A stretch of DNA of 33,593 nt from Bacteroidota bacterium (GCA_016234735.1 JACRAN010000127.1:1-33593); one strand, 5' to 3'; shown: positions 15,901-25,019, counted from the first letter of the stretch. Notes: generated by a model from the sequence alone, not told the origin. Numbers and translations: made by a program.

Positions 15901-18171
15901 GTTGGTCGCTTCAACGACGTAGCTGCCGTTGGCAGCGGCAGTCGCAGCAGGGATGAGCGGGCTGGCCGCCTGCGAGGCGAAACCGCCCGGCCCCGACCAC
16001 GAATAGCTGAGGCCAACGCCGTCGGAAATGGCCATGAGTTGCAGGTTTTGCGGGGAACAATCGGTGGCCTGGTCGTAGTCATGGTCGGCGGAAATCGCAG
16101 GTTGTGGGTTGAGCGAGATGGTCGTGAAGGCCGGAAGGAGCGACGTGCAACCGTCCTGCGTGACCATCAGTTGGAAGGTTTGCGGAGCGAGGACGTTGCT
16201 CACCGCCGGGTTGGGCTGCATAGAAAAAACGGTGGTATCGCCTTGTTTTTTCCACTCGTACACGGCACCGGGGAGTGGGTTGCCGAGCAGTTGCGCCTGC
16301 CCGCCGGGGCACACGGCACCGGTGTTTTCGGCGAACGCCTGAGGGCGGGGCTTGATGCTGACGGCCAGCGGTGCGCTCGTGGCCGTGCAGCCGTTCGGGT
16401 CGGTGATTTGCACCTGCCAGTTGCCGGAGAGGTAGGCCGGATGTGCCGGTTCGATGAACGTTTCGCCCCCCGTCGTCGTGAGGCCGGGCAGTGCGAGCGT
16501 GGCGGCGCTGAAACCCAGCGGGCTGTGCCACTCGAATTTTTGCCCGGTGGCTGCCGTGTAAATCCGCAGTTTTTCCCCAAAACAAACCGGCCCGTTGCTC
16601 AAAATATCGGGCACGGCAGGCAGGGCGTGTACTTCTAAATTGGCTGAGGCCGTTGCCGGGTCGCAACCGGCAGCGTTGACCGTGAGTGTGTAATTGCCTG
16701 ATTGATAATTGTTTACGTTGAAAATAACGGGGTCTGGGATGGTGGCATTGAAGCCCTGCGGCCCCGACCAGGCAAAACTGGCGTTGGCGGGCAGCGGGTT
16801 GGGCGACATGATTTTGAACGGAACCTCGCTGCCCTCGCAGGCCGCTGTCGGCACCTCGATTTGGAGGTCGATGGCGGTGGCGGGCGTGAGTTCGAGAGGC
16901 TGGTCGGCAGCTTCGGTCACGGGGCAGCCGTACTTCGTGCCCCGCACCACCGGCCCGAAAATGCCTGCGGGCAAGCCGCCGAAGTAGCTGTCGGGCGACC
17001 AGTTTTGCCCGCCGTCGATGCTGTATTCGAGCGAATTGGCTCCGTGTGCGAAGATGCGCAACATGCCGTTCGCCCCGCCGAGGCAGGCGACGGGGTTGGC
17101 CGATTGGATGCTGTCGATTTTCAAAATCCCGTCGGTGAACAGGCAATTCATGCACGGGGCTGCGGCGCTGCTGCCTGCGCAGACCGGCACTGCCGCCGGG
17201 TTTCCGGTAAATTTCACTACCGAACCGATGCCCGCACCCTGCGCGTTGGGCGGCAGGAACGGGTCGTCGTTTTTCACCAAAAAAATGGAGTCGCCCTGGC
17301 AACTGCCGCCGTTGGCAAATTGGAGCAGCGGGATTTTTGCGCCGGGCTGGAGGGTGAGGCCCTGCCCGCTGGCGTTCATGCGGAACTGGATGTAGTCAGC
17401 GTTTTCATCCTCCGGCGGACCGTCGTTTCGGGAGACATTGCCGAAGGAAAACGTGCCGGGCAGCAGGTTGGTCAGGTCGTGGATTTGGAAAAATCCGGTC
17501 GGGACTTTGACGGCCACCTGCAACATTTCAACGGTGGAGGTCGGCTGAAATGCGCCGTCGGGGTGCAGGGATATTTGGTAAAAATTATCGGGCAGCAATT
17601 CCAACTCAAAGGTTATCAGGCAGTTAGAAAGCCGGAAGCAGTCGGCGGAACCGGCGTCGTAGTTGCCGAGGTAGGCATCGATGGGTGCTGTGCCGATGGA
17701 AAATTCGTTGCCAGCGGGGATGTTCAGCGAGTTGGGCGGCAGGAACGGGTCGGTGACGGGGTGCATGATTTCGAGCGCTCCCGTGCAGCCGTTTTTGTTC
17801 TCCAACGAAAAAAGCGGCACCTCCTGTCCGGCCAAAAACGTGATGGCATCCGTGGGAGCGGTGAGGTTGAAAATGGCGTAGTCCACGCCGGGATTTTCGA
17901 TGGGGTGCTGGACGAGTTGGGTGAGTTGCCACTGCCCGGCGTGATTTTGCAGGCTGTCCACCTCGAAGCTGCCTGTCGGCACCACGACCGTGACCTGTGC
18001 GCTGTGGGCGAAGTTGTCGAACGGCGGCAAAACATCGGCCTGCGAGCGGGCAAAAACGGTGTAGGTGCCTGTGCCCGGCTGGAGTTGGATTTTCAACTCG
18101 ATTTGGGCGGACAGGTGGTTGGCCGCCGCGCTGAGGAGGAAAAGTGTCAGTAAGTTTAGGAGGTTTTTCAT
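12958..18171 (-). CDS. Giant multi-Ig/PKD-like secreted protein with gliding-motility C-terminal domain
   Basis: This is a 1737-residue surface or secreted protein. A signal peptide occupies residues 1-22 (MKNLLNLLTLFLLSAAANHL then SAQ). Two related N-terminal modules follow, each with VPTGxF and an N-G-xC block. Then come many Ig-like repeats of roughly 80-90 residues with recurring CxG, a YxWxGPxGF pattern, a GxY(T/R)L strand and GC ends. Near the C-terminus there is a cadherin-like segment (NDTLLNINLLDNDS, VTYIPYPNAFGEDGFSYRIC). The C-terminus (NLITPDGDGLDETFTVPC ... LTVFNRWGAVVFES ... GTYFYHLTLNDG) is the CHU_C/type B sorting domain for type IX secretion. The PorP/SprF gene follows directly. 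It is likely an adhesin or matrix protein; the ligand is unknown. Confidence 0.9.
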   Translation of the reverse strand: MKNLLNLLTLFLLSAAANHLSAQIELKIQLQPGTGTYTVFARSQADVLPPFDNFAHSAQVTVVVPTGSFEVDSLQNHAGQWQLTQLVQHPIENPGVDYAIFNLTAPTDAITFLAGQEVPLFSLENKNGCTGALEIMHPVTDPFLPPNSLNIPAGNEFSIGTAPIDAYLGNYDAGSADCFRLSNCLITFELELLPDNFYQISLHPDGAFQPTSTVEMLQVAVKVPTGFFQIHDLTNLLPGTFSFGNVSRNDGPPEDENADYIQFRMNASGQGLTLQPGAKIPLLQFANGGSCQGDSIFLVKNDDPFLPPNAQGAGIGSVVKFTGNPAAVPVCAGSSAAAPCMNCLFTDGILKIDSIQSANPVACLGGANGMLRIFAHGANSLEYSIDGGQNWSPDSYFGGLPAGIFGPVVRGTKYGCPVTEAADQPLELTPATAIDLQIEVPTAACEGSEVPFKIMSPNPLPANASFAWSGPQGFNATIPDPVIFNVNNYQSGNYTLTVNAAGCDPATASANLEVHALPAVPDILSNGPVCFGEKLRIYTAATGQKFEWHSPLGFSAATLALPGLTTTGGETFIEPAHPAYLSGNWQVQITDPNGCTATSAPLAVSIKPRPQAFAENTGAVCPGGQAQLLGNPLPGAVYEWKKQGDTTVFSMQPNPAVSNVLAPQTFQLMVTQDGCTSLLPAFTTISLNPQPAISADHDYDQATDCSPQNLQLMAISDGVGLSYSWSGPGGFASQAASPLIPAATAAANGSYVVEATNPFGCTTSQVEVVTEVVDPLPVPQVQSTGPACPGEAVQLSVQAYTGSQVSYQWFKNNLPMGGQVSNLLNFSAIQTSNEGNYRVRVQVDGCTVESVSLPLDVLDNPQAVPDFSLSQPCEGGTLQFFANLSGITSWHWSGPGGFASDSPNPLIYNVKFDEIGAYTLTVTGSNGCSATASLIVDGILPVPDAPLVTSNSPVCPEDSIVLTVQNPALLGSVQYVWMNGASEYIGTGQATLTLAVGDPQAVPPFLVQTIVNTCPSDLSNPVTVETLPPPVALAWSGGPVCEGETAQLFAATVPNGSYQWRIAGQSQVVSIEQNPLLPLSDSTDFQLVVQSNGCATEATASVSVPVNPAPVIADIAGGGAFCEGSSVSLSASNAVPLANPVQFTWTGPGGFTFSGTAVPTGPFPLGFSAVSPQNEGAYTLTLQSAEGCTSAPQSVAVEVGEMPQPPVLAVADAVLCPGETLQLDATPTTGSSVAYHWFFNDGTTDFPLAVTSYPTYFLPSVTSSNSGSYFVKTVTDGCEPPASNLVPVTVLGAPQNLLATNPTTSLTPACEGSVVPLEATLLPGADYHWYGPAGFFSDLPNPLLDGVEVLQAGSYLVVIGLPQCSVTWVASTDVFVQPAPATPVLTGTSEACEGTDVTISVTNAEAGAAYDFYFGQNIQPFSSGGGASVILENVGSANSGGYFASASLNGCESAVSSSFLLEIIPVQTGIAFAGDDRTVCEENEIVPLQATPPAVGSGLWTSLDGATVVQPDLAHSTSLGLLPGPNRFVWTLTNGICPGAGSDTAVVFLEKIGAAGDYFSVSPNDTLLNINLLDNDSTQFAPAWDFAILKRPRNGQLLDDSGSGTVTYIPYPNAFGEDGFSYRICSMTCPDVCAEASVRIDLSGSTDPADCFLPNLITPDGDGLDETFTVPCAATWPGSRLTVFNRWGAVVFESKNYENDWGGTYHGEPLPTGTYFYHLTLNDGKRTLLQGFVVVDW

Positions 18172-18643
18172 CGAAAACAGTGTGCCGTTGAATAGCTGTG
18201 CGTTCCGACATGGCCAATGAAACTGCCTGCCAATGGAAAACGGTCAGCTATGAAGTGTGAGTTGTTTTGAGAAAGTGATTTGAATTTAAAATGCTGAAAA
18301 TCATCCCGAATGCTATCGGGGCAGAATCTCACTTTCTCACCGTCTCACTTCTAAAAAGGGTGGGCTTGTCCGACAAAGTTTTGCTGAAGTTGTTGCGTAT
18401 CGGTTTTTGGGGCTGTTCGGGTACGGAAAGCAAACCTTCCGCAAACGAGTCAGTTTGGCTTTTACTAACTCTTTAAGTAGTTGACTATGTTGTAATTGGA
18501 AGGATATGGGGCATGTGCCCACGGGATGATTCTACTTGCCGGAACTGCAACAAACATGCCGGGCAGGGTGGGGGTTGAATTTTTTTTTTAATTTGTTGAA
18601 GAGAATGCATTGTGGTCGGGGCACGTTGAAGTCAGCGGCATTC
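18172..18643. other. Intergenic stretch between the amidase 3' end and the adhesin 5' end
   Basis: This 472-nt stretch has no convincing gene; the short open frames on both strands lack family character. It holds a small inverted repeat (cccga/tcggg) at 18305-18320 and three copies of an 8-nt unit (TCTCACTT, TCTCACCG, TCTCACTT) at 18327-18350. I found no clear TAnnTTTG box for the adhesin. Confidence 0.6.
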
Positions 18644-20224
<1,581 letters not shown>

Positions 20225-20253
20225 GATGGGAAGATTTGTTGTATTTTCCAACG

Positions 20254-20261
20254 GAAAGGTA
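20254..20261 (-). promoter_or_regulatory. -7-like element before the amidase gene
   Basis: The minus strand reads TACCTTTC, about 30 nt upstream of the amidase start and just past the stop of the preceding gene. No TTG stands at exactly 20 nt, so the promoter call is tentative. Confidence 0.4.
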
Positions 20262-20272
20262 AGCATTGCCGA

Positions 20273-20932
20273 TTAACGAAGACCAGCAATTTTTGCCTTT
20301 CTCTCTTCATCATCCAATTTTCTCAGTTCGGACATGTACCATAAAACATAACCAATGTCCCAATCAGGTAGAACTTCCAAGTAGGTTTTGTTCCCAAATA
20401 ACTTAGATTGAAAATGATTAAAAAGCTCTGATGAAAGAAGCACAAGCTCTTTCAATACTTCAAGCTTGATAAGTCCAACATTTGCGTTGGGGTCTATGTG
20501 AGCGTAAATTTGATTTCGAGCGGAAACAACCTTATCAATCAAATCCTTGTGTTTAAATAATTTCTCCCTGACAACCAACACCTCAGCTTTGATGTCGGTT
20601 CTCGTTTTAAAAGTATCCTTGTAATTCTTAGAGTTCTCCGAAAGTAGGTTTCTTAGCTCCAAATCGTACTTCTCTCGTTCCAAAATGTTGCACAATTTGT
20701 GGAAGCTTCTTTTATCGTTTTGACTACTGCCGAGTAGTTTACACAGTTGAATAACCATAATGAATTTCAACTGATACCAATGGTGTTGAAAAAACCCGTG
20801 CTTCTTGATTTGTTTTTCAAAATCGTACTTGTCTTCGGTCAACCTTTGAGCATTCTTGATAGAAATGTTAAGGTCAATGACAATATTGCTAATGTCTTCA
20901 ATCCACTTCTTGAGTTCTTCAAGTGTAATCAT
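20273..20932 (-). CDS. AbiU2/HEPN-like protein
   Basis: This 219-residue, all-helical, AT-rich protein contains RNQIYAHIDP (R139, H145). This fits the R-N-x(4)-H signature of HEPN domains and most resembles the AbiU2-type HEPN family. HEPN proteins are often RNases in abortive-infection or toxin-antitoxin systems. I chose the ATG at 20932 (MITLEELKKWIED) because a terminator-like hairpin with eight Ts lies at 20947-20982, inside the longer alternative beginning at 20998. No antitoxin-like partner gene is adjacent: upstream is fdhF, downstream the amidase. Its own promoter is not obvious. Function is inferred from the motif only. Confidence 0.65.
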   Translation of the reverse strand: MITLEELKKWIEDISNIVIDLNISIKNAQRLTEDKYDFEKQIKKHGFFQHHWYQLKFIMVIQLCKLLGSSQNDKRSFHKLCNILEREKYDLELRNLLSENSKNYKDTFKTRTDIKAEVLVVREKLFKHKDLIDKVVSARNQIYAHIDPNANVGLIKLEVLKELVLLSSELFNHFQSKLFGNKTYLEVLPDWDIGYVLWYMSELRKLDDEERKAKIAGLR

Positions 20933-20946
20933 GGTCGGGAGTTTTG

Positions 20947-20982
20947 AAAAAAAATGGGCAAATGCATCTGATACATTTGCCC
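20947..20982 (-). terminator. Rho-independent terminator of fdhF
   Basis: The minus strand forms a 9-bp perfect stem (20982-20974 with 20964-20956, GGGCAAATG arms) and a 9-nt loop, followed by A and then eight Ts (20954-20947). It is 32 nt after the fdhF stop. Confidence 0.8.
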
Positions 20983-21013
20983 TATCGGAAGAGTTCATTA
21001 TTCAAACTGCGCC

Positions 21014-23761
21014 TCATACCTTGTTTATCCTTACACTCACCACCTTGTACTCCGGGCAATGCGCAATCGAATCGCTCACGCTCGACGTAACGTTGTTCAC
21101 CTCCAACTCAGGGAAGTGGAAGGTCGTGCTGAGCACGCCCGGCTTCACCTCGTCGCTCACACGGGCCTTCACCCTGCACTCGCCACGGGGGCTTTCGATG
21201 CGAACAAAATCACCTTCGGAAATGCCGTTCGTGGCAGCGTCAATTGGGTTGATGATGAGCACGTCCTCTGTGAAAATCTTGACGTTGGGTGTCCGGCGGG
21301 TCATCGTGCCGACGTTGTACTGCTCCAAAACCCGGTTGGTCGTCAGGATGTACGGGTAGGCTGCCCCGTGGTCGAGGATTTCGCTGGTCTCCACAAAATC
21401 CCGGAAAACGAACTTGCCCTTGCCCCGTTTGAACTCACCAACGTGCAGCAGCGGCGTATCCGTGCCATCGGGTTTGACGGGCCATTGCTTGCCCTGTTTG
21501 CCGAGTTCGTCCCATTTCACCCCGGCGAAAAAGGGCACGATTTGGCTGATTTCTTCGAGCATCCCCTTCGCCGTGTAGGGCGCTTGCGGGTAGCCCATGC
21601 GGTTCATCATTTCCACCAAAATCACACCGTCGGGCTTTGACTCGCCGACCGGCTCGACCACTTGCCGCACCGCCTGGATGCGGCGCTCGCCGTTGGTGAA
21701 GGTGCCTTCTTTTTCCAAAAACGAAGCGCCCGGTAGTACGACGTGGGCGTATTTCGCCGTCTCCGTCATGAAAATTTCCTGCACGACCAGCAGTTCCAGC
21801 GACGAGAGCGCCTTCACGACGTGGTGCGTGTTCGGGTCGCTCTGCGCCATGTCCTCGCCCATCACCCACAAGGCTTTCAGCTTGCCTTCGAGGGCGGCGT
21901 CGTACATTTCGGGGATGGTCAAACCGACCTTGTCGCTCATTTTTGCTCCATAAAATTGTTCGTATTTGGCGTGGATTTGCGGGTCGGTCACGTCCAAGTA
22001 GCCAGCGCCCTGGTAGGGTTGCGTGCCCATGTCCGCCATGCCCTGCACGTTGTTTTGCCCCCGCAGCGGGTTGACGCCGCAGCCGGGCTTGCCGACGTTG
22101 CCGGTTATCATGGCCAAATCGGCAATCAGCATGACGGCATACGGTCCCTGGTAATGTTCGGTGACGCCCAAGCCGTGGAACGCCATCGCCAATTTCGCCG
22201 AGGCATAGGTGATGGCGGCGGCTCTCGCTTCCTCTTTCGGCACGCCTGACACCGCTTCTAACTCGCTGATGTTCAGGTTCAAAATGCCCTGGCAGAATTC
22301 ATCGAAACCCTCCGTGCGGTTGGCGATGAAATCCTTGTCCATCAAATTTTCTTTGATGATAAAATAGAGCATCATGTTCAGCACGGCCACGTTGGTGCCG
22401 GGGCGCAGTTGGAGGTGGTGCGTGGCATACTCCGCAATCTCCGTGCGGCGGGGGTCAATGACGATGAGCGGCGTACCCTTCATCGCCTTCTGCCGCAGCT
22501 TGGCGCCGGTGACGGGGTGGCCTGCCGTCGGGTTGGCACCGATAATCATAATGCACTCGGTGAGCTTCAGGTCAACGATGGAGTTGGTCGCCGCCCCCGT
22601 GCCAAAGGTGCGCTGCAAGCCCAGCGCCGTCGGCGAGTGGCAGACCCTGGCGCAGCCGTCAATATTGTTCGTGCCGAAACAGGCCCGGATGAACTTTTGC
22701 ATCAAATAATTCTCCTCGTTGGTGCAGCGGCTGCTGCTGATGCCCGCCACGGCATCGCCGCTGTGCTTCGTTTTTATTTCGGTCAAACGGGTGGCGAGGT
22801 AGTCGTACACCTCGTCCCAAGTCACCCGTTCCAGCACTCCATTTTTGCGAATCATCGGGTAGCGCAGGCGTTCGGGGTGCTTGTAAAATGCGAAGGCGTA
22901 GCGCCCCTTGAGGCAGGTATGCCCCTGGTTCACCTCGGCATCGAAGGGCGCCTGGATGGACAGCACCTTGTCGTCCTTCACGCTCACTTCGAGGTTGCAG
23001 CCGACGCCGCAGTAGGTACAGACGGTGCGCACTTTGTCCTGCCCGACGACGGCTTTGCTTTGGTAAATATCGTGGATGGCGCTCGTCGGGCAAGCCTGCG
23101 AGCAAGCCCCGCACGACACGCAGTCGGAGGAGAAAAAGTCCTGGTCAAGCCCCTTGATGATTTTGGCGTCGTAGCCCCGCCCGGCGACGCTGAGCACGAG
23201 TTGCCCCTGCACCTCGTCGCAAGCCCGCACGCAGCGGTAGCACATGATGCACTTCGACAGGTCGGAGGTCATGTACGGGTGGCTGAGGTCTTTCGGGCGG
23301 TCGGTGTGGACCTTGCCCGCCGGGTAGCGCACCTTGCGGATGCCGACCCTCGCCGCCACGTCCTGCAGTTCGCAGTTGCCGTTGACCTCGCAGGTGAGGC
23401 AGTCGAGCGGGTGGTCGGTGAGCACCAGCTCGATGATGTTGCGGCGCAGCTTCTGGATGCTTTCGGTTTCGGTGAAAACCATCATGCCCTCGTCCACGGG
23501 CGTATGGCAACTGGCGACCGTGCGGAGGTTCGTGCCATTGCCGACACGGCCAACTTCCACGGAGCAGACTCGGCACGAACCAAATGGCTCCAAATTGGGC
23601 GCATCGCAGAGGGTGGGAATGGCGTCCTTGCCCTTGAAGCGCCGCACGAACGAGAGGATGGTCTCGCCCGGCACGATGGCGAAGGGCTGCCCGTTGATGA
23701 GGGCGGTCTTGGTGAGGATGATGGTTGGATTGGGGGCGGTGGTTGTGGCTTCAGATACCAT
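21014..23761 (-). CDS. fdhF: Formate dehydrogenase alpha subunit, molybdenum/tungsten, cysteine type
   Basis: This 915-residue enzyme oxidises formate to CO2. The N-terminal part is a NuoG-like electron wire. A 2Fe-2S set uses C52, C63, C66 and C85. A His-Cys 4Fe-4S site uses H117, C121, C124 and C130. Two ferredoxin clusters use C171/174/177/181 and C214/217/220/224. The catalytic domain has its own 4Fe-4S ligands (C248, C251, C255, C283) and the metal ligand C374 in CARVCHSP, where some relatives have selenocysteine; here it is a TGC-type Cys. The C-terminal molydopterin-dinucleotide domain is complete (VLEQYNVGTMTRRTPNV). No diaphorase (FdsB-like) gene or fdhD is in the window, so the electron acceptor is unknown. 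A promoter and a terminator are visible. Confidence 0.95.
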   Translation of the reverse strand: MVSEATTTAPNPTIILTKTALINGQPFAIVPGETILSFVRRFKGKDAIPTLCDAPNLEPFGSCRVCSVEVGRVGNGTNLRTVASCHTPVDEGMMVFTETESIQKLRRNIIELVLTDHPLDCLTCEVNGNCELQDVAARVGIRKVRYPAGKVHTDRPKDLSHPYMTSDLSKCIMCYRCVRACDEVQGQLVLSVAGRGYDAKIIKGLDQDFFSSDCVSCGACSQACPTSAIHDIYQSKAVVGQDKVRTVCTYCGVGCNLEVSVKDDKVLSIQAPFDAEVNQGHTCLKGRYAFAFYKHPERLRYPMIRKNGVLERVTWDEVYDYLATRLTEIKTKHSGDAVAGISSSRCTNEENYLMQKFIRACFGTNNIDGCARVCHSPTALGLQRTFGTGAATNSIVDLKLTECIMIIGANPTAGHPVTGAKLRQKAMKGTPLIVIDPRRTEIAEYATHHLQLRPGTNVAVLNMMLYFIIKENLMDKDFIANRTEGFDEFCQGILNLNISELEAVSGVPKEEARAAAITYASAKLAMAFHGLGVTEHYQGPYAVMLIADLAMITGNVGKPGCGVNPLRGQNNVQGMADMGTQPYQGAGYLDVTDPQIHAKYEQFYGAKMSDKVGLTIPEMYDAALEGKLKALWVMGEDMAQSDPNTHHVVKALSSLELLVVQEIFMTETAKYAHVVLPGASFLEKEGTFTNGERRIQAVRQVVEPVGESKPDGVILVEMMNRMGYPQAPYTAKGMLEEISQIVPFFAGVKWDELGKQGKQWPVKPDGTDTPLLHVGEFKRGKGKFVFRDFVETSEILDHGAAYPYILTTNRVLEQYNVGTMTRRTPNVKIFTEDVLIINPIDAATNGISEGDFVRIESPRGECRVKARVSDEVKPGVLSTTFHFPELEVNNVTSSVSDSIAHCPEYKVVSVRINKV

Positions 23762-23812
23762 TGGTTAGGCTGATTTTATTGTTCGTTGGGCTTTGAGGGG
23801 TTTTGGACGGCG

Positions 23813-23843
23813 GAAAGATAGGGGATTTGGGGGAGGTGTGCAA
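23813..23843 (-). promoter_or_regulatory. fdhF promoter (TTG-N20-TATCTTTC)
   Basis: On the minus strand TTG (23843-23841), 20 nt, then TATCTTTC (23820-23813) lies about 50 nt before the fdhF start. The same arrangement is preserved in the duplicate at 24935-24965. Confidence 0.7.
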
Positions 23844-23938
23844 GGGGGGAATTGCGGTGGGCGAGGATTCAAATTCGAGGTAAATCTGGGAAATTCAGAA
23901 AGGACTGCTCTTGGAAACTTGGGCAATTTGTTGCTGCT

Positions 23939-24229
23939 TCATGCAGCCAATGGCCGCAAATCCAACTGCCAGTCTTCGGGCAGTGGCTTGGCGAATTTGG
24001 CAGCGTCCTTTTCGAGCAGTTTCACAGAATTGCGGATGGCCTCGAAAAGCCGGGGCGAATAGCCGTCCAATTTCAACAGTTCGGAAATCAGTTGCTTCAG
24101 GAAAACATTCCGGCGATAGACGTACTGCCCCTGCATAAAGTCATCGCCTTGGTGCAGTTCCACCATTTTGTTGACCTCCTGAATTTGTTCGATGAGATCC
24201 TCTATGCGATAGCCGTTTTTTACTTTCAT
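23939..24229 (-). CDS. Small helical protein paired with a nucleotidyltransferase-fold gene
   Basis: This 96-residue helical protein begins MKVKNGYRIEDLIEQIQEVN and is rich in Leu, Glu and Lys. I do not recognise a family. It starts 1 nt after the stop of the 159-residue nucleotidyltransferase-fold gene, so the two form a tight pair. The arrangement resembles two-gene conflict modules in which a nucleotidyltransferase acts with a small helical partner (as in MntA-HepT), but the HEPN RxxxxH motif is not present here. It could be an antitoxin or a cofactor. Confidence 0.7.
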   Translation of the reverse strand: MKVKNGYRIEDLIEQIQEVNKMVELHQGDDFMQGQYVYRRNVFLKQLISELLKLDGYSPRLFEAIRNSVKLLEKDAAKFAKPLPEDWQLDLRPLAA

Positions 24230-24230
24230 G

Positions 24231-24710
24231 TCAAAAGGTGATTTTGATGAATCCTTTTTGAAAACGCTTTCTGCTCCTGTTTTTGGGCGTGTAGCCGAAT
24301 TGGTGTGCCCAGTACAGCTTGTCAGATTTCGTAAGCACCGCTTTTGGATGCCCTTCCGGGTAAACTTTCACAATATTAGCATCTACCTGGAACATTTCAA
24401 AGGCTGGCGTTCTTGACAGCAGCCGTAGCGATTGCTCCTTTTGCTCAACTACCTGATAATCAATAAAGTTCACAACGTCAATATCGCCCGGCTTGTGCTT
24501 TTTGGTGGCAAAGCTGCCGTCCACCCACTGCACAAAAGGTTGGTTGACTACCGCCTTCAAAGCCTCCAAATACCGCAGGTAATTTTCAAAAAGCCGCCGC
24601 CTATGCGCCCGGTCGTCCAAGCCTTCCACGAAGAACGACCGGAACACATCCAGCGTAATTTCTGTGATTTCGTAGGGTACAAGGTGGCCTTTTTCGTCGA
24701 ATTGAAGCAT
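24231..24710 (-). CDS. Nucleotidyltransferase-fold protein (DUF6932-like)
   Basis: This gene encodes 159 residues from the ATG at 24710, chosen because a promoter lies just upstream; the open frame extends to 24965 only through duplicated fdhF sequence. The block WVDGSFATKKHKPGDIDVV contains G65-S66 and D76-x-D78, the GS...DxD signature of the polymerase-beta nucleotidyltransferase fold. It resembles the DUF6932 family. FRSFFVEGLDDRAHRRRLFE near residue 23 and a basic C-terminus are also notable. It may modify a nucleic acid or protein target and pairs with the next gene. The pair is bounded by duplicated fdhF sequence, so it was probably acquired. Confidence 0.7.
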   Translation of the reverse strand: MLQFDEKGHLVPYEITEITLDVFRSFFVEGLDDRAHRRRLFENYLRYLEALKAVVNQPFVQWVDGSFATKKHKPGDIDVVNFIDYQVVEQKEQSLRLLSRTPAFEMFQVDANIVKVYPEGHPKAVLTKSDKLYWAHQFGYTPKNRSRKRFQKGFIKITF

Positions 24711-24733
24711 GGTGTGGGTTTTCTCAGTTGGCG

Positions 24734-24764
24734 GAAAGGTAGGGGATTTTAGAAAAGATGCCAA
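24734..24764 (-). promoter_or_regulatory. Promoter of the nucleotidyltransferase pair (TTG-N20-TACCTTTC)
   Basis: TTG (24764-24762), 20 nt, then TACCTTTC (24741-24734) on the minus strand, 24 nt before the start at 24710. Confidence 0.7.
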
Positions 24765-24781
24765 TTTGGGGTTTTCGGCTT

Positions 24782-24980
24782 TCACGTTTCGCCGGGGACG
24801 ATGGCGAAGGGCTGCCCGTTGATGAGAGCGGTTTTGGTAAGAACAATTGGTTTTTGGGGAGCGGTGGTGAAGGCTTCGGATACCATGGTTAGGCGGTTTT
24901 ATTGATTTTGGGCTTTGTGGGGTTTTTGGCGGCGGAAAGATAAGGGGTTTGGGGGAGGTGTGCAAGGGGGGAATTTGGTG
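24782..24980 (-). pseudogene. Duplicated 5' end and promoter of fdhF
   Basis: Bases 24785-24980 match 23661-23860 over about 197 nt, at roughly 80-85% by eye. The copy contains the first 34 codons of an fdhF-like gene (MVSEAFTTAPQKPIVLTKTA, then LINGQPFAIVPGET) starting at 24887. It stops at a TGA (24784-24782) exactly where similarity ends. The promoter elements at 24935-24942 and 24963-24965 keep the 20-nt spacing. It marks the outer edge of the inserted nucleotidyltransferase pair. Confidence 0.88.
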
Positions 24981-25019
24981 GCCTACTCCACTTGTGCAAG
25001 CAGGTCAAGGTCTCAGGTA

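Larger units (their letters stand above)
24711..25019. other. Intergenic stretch with duplicated fdhF sequence
   Basis: It contains the promoter of the nucleotidyltransferase pair and the fdhF duplicate described separately. The remaining 39 nt up to 25019 show nothing I can name. Confidence 0.7.

Noticed and set aside
14464-18153. Several long plus-strand frames opposite the giant adhesin
   Set aside because: Their translations are Arg/Gly/Val-rich and low in motif content, as expected for antisense of GC-rich genes; the minus-strand protein has a signal peptide, repeats and a sorting domain.
18291-18522. Two 61-codon frames on opposite strands in the amidase-adhesin gap
   Set aside because: They cover small repeats, have no family character, and neither has a promoter or start context.
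22640-22660. Possible selenocysteine at the formate dehydrogenase active site
   Set aside because: The codon reads Cys in CARVCHSP with no in-frame TGA, so no selenocysteine insertion is needed.
22409-23773. Plus-strand frame of 454 codons inside fdhF
   Set aside because: It lies entirely opposite the cysteine-rich fdhF domains and shows no family features.
24711-24965. N-terminal extension of the nucleotidyltransferase-fold frame
   Set aside because: It runs through the duplicated fdhF 5' region on another frame and across the gene's own promoter; the start at 24710 fits the promoter.
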